Below are positions 36,545 through 37,222 of a stretch of 37,222 nt of DNA, in pieces; positions within the stretch are counted from its first letter, which is position 1, and every line of letters begins with the position of its first letter. The translations under genes were made by a program, and so were the position numbers. Source of the stretch: Hyphomicrobiales bacterium (GTDB lineage: Bacteria > Pseudomonadota > Alphaproteobacteria > Rhizobiales > Beijerinckiaceae); NCBI GenBank assembly GCA_025362655.1, contig JANYFM010000021.1, positions 1-37,222 of the forward strand. Direction: 5' to 3'. The notes under the pieces are model-generated. The model did not search any database. It was given only the letters and a program-made list of their open reading frames with translations, and had not been told where the DNA came from.

Positions 36545-37222
36545 ATGTTAAATCTCAATGATATTATGCAGAACGCCCACAATGGCGGGGGCATTGCGCA
36601 CCTTGCGGAGCAGTTTGATATCACGCCTCAGCAGGCGCAGGCCGCCGTTCAGGCGATACTGCCCTCGCTGTCCATCGGCTTGCAACAGCAGATGGCCGGT
36701 CCCGGCTTTGGCCAGTCTCTCAGCCATTTCGCCAACCGTCAAAACCAAGCCGCTTTCGAGACGCCGGAAGCGGCGCAAAGCGACGACACGGTTGCCTCCG
36801 GGACCGACGTGCTCAATCACTTATTCGGCAACGAGGACGTGACCGGGCAGGTCGCCCAGAACGCCGCCCAGCACACGTCGCTGTCCGCTGATCTGCTCAG
36901 TCAAATGATGCCGGTGGTCGCCGCCATGGTGATGGGCGGACTGTTTAAAGCGATCGCCGCGAAGGGCGGGCTTGGCGGCATTTTCGGCCAGGCCGCCGCT
37001 GCGCCGGCGCCTGCCGCGCCGAATCCCGCGGGCGGCGGCGGCATCGGCGATATCCTGGGGCAAATGACCGGCCCGCGCGCGCCCGCTCCGGCCCCCGCGC
37101 CCGCCAGCGGCGGCGGCATCGGCGATATTTTGGGCCAGCTCACCGGCCAGCGCGCCGCGCCGCAGGCTGCGGCAGCGCAGGCTCCCGGCGGCGGCGGCGG
37201 TCTAGGTGATATCCTCAGCCAG
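36545..37222 (+). CDS. DUF937 (YidB-like) protein with Gly-Ile-Gly-Asp repeats, 3' end outside the window
   Basis: This ORF is absent from the track because it has no stop in the window. The first 130 residues match DUF937: MLNLNDIMQNAHNGGGIAHLAEQFDITPQQAQAAV, LPSLSIGLQQQM, then ASGTDVLNHLFGNED and SADLLSQMMPVVAAMVMGGLF. After it comes a low-complexity tail with three visible copies of GGGIGDILGQ(M/L)TG separated by Ala/Pro linkers. GGAGAG precedes the ATG. Function is unknown for the family. At least 226 residues are present. Confidence 0.85.
   Translation, partial: MLNLNDIMQNAHNGGGIAHLAEQFDITPQQAQAAVQAILPSLSIGLQQQMAGPGFGQSLSHFANRQNQAAFETPEAAQSDDTVASGTDVLNHLFGNEDVTGQVAQNAAQHTSLSADLLSQMMPVVAAMVMGGLFKAIAAKGGLGGIFGQAAAAPAPAAPNPAGGGGIGDILGQMTGPRAPAPAPAPASGGGIGDILGQLTGQRAAPQAAAAQAPGGGGGLGDILSQ

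Overview
The window reads as a chromosomal segment of a GC-rich alphaproteobacterium, most likely Hyphomicrobiales (Rhizobiales). The reasons are a CcrM-type GANTC methyltransferase next to rnhB, a PA0069-type radical SAM gene preceded by an alphaproteobacterial LexA box (GTTC-N7-GTTC), CtrA-like boxes (TTAA-N7-TTAA), a type II homoserine kinase followed by rnhA, and the best family matches of most proteins. No rRNA, tRNA, CRISPR array, intact insertion sequence or prophage is visible. No gap between genes exceeds about 260 bases.

Layout. 1-1300: 3' end of a DsbD-domain protein, a peroxiredoxin, a triplicated 18-bp unit merging into a terminator, and a 128-bp MITE-like element. 1303-4770: ppdK (minus), whose start region is tandemly duplicated, and a higBA toxin-antitoxin pair. 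4832-11060: an orphan TctC-type binding protein, a fatty-acid-hydroxylase-like membrane protein, dxs, a tiny secreted protein with a CtrA box over its ribosome binding site, and tlyA overlapping an RlmD/TrmA-type RNA methyltransferase. 11073-18294: catabolic region A, with FAD monooxygenase, signal-less NMT1-like protein and NicF-like amidase (minus), divergent from a cysteine-less Asp/Glu-racemase/maleate-isomerase homologue, then a second TctC, a Tat-exported ACMSD-like amidohydrolase, a zeta GST and an FMN reductase. 18370-25434: chromosomal housekeeping (short glycosyltransferase-like protein, SOS-linked radical SAM gene, VOC protein, tail-anchored unknown, rnhB, ccrM, argG, PAP2 phosphatase). 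25496-31596: an Uma2 gene, then catabolic region B, a compact six-gene plus-strand operon (luciferase-like monooxygenase, AAHS-type transporter, ThiF/MoeB homologue, DUF1993, RidA, second Tat amidohydrolase carrying a frameshift). 31593-37222: rnhA, thrB, an EamA exporter placed between thrB and ispH, ispH, a MATE pump, and a DUF937 gene cut by the window end.

How parts work together. Regions A and B share a pair of clearly homologous Tat-exported amidohydrolases and contain flavin oxygenases, a flavin reductase, an acid transporter, enamine/imine chemistry (RidA), amide hydrolysis and a cis-trans-isomerase homologue. This looks like catabolism of an aromatic or N-heteroaromatic acid, but no ring-cleavage dioxygenase is present, so the substrate cannot be named. 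The most notable single observations are a palindromic element that encodes the N-terminal leader of CcrM, the SOS box on the radical SAM gene, the duplicated ppdK start that creates an overlapping mini-ORF, the loss of both catalytic cysteines in the maleate-isomerase homologue, and the frameshift in the second amidohydrolase.
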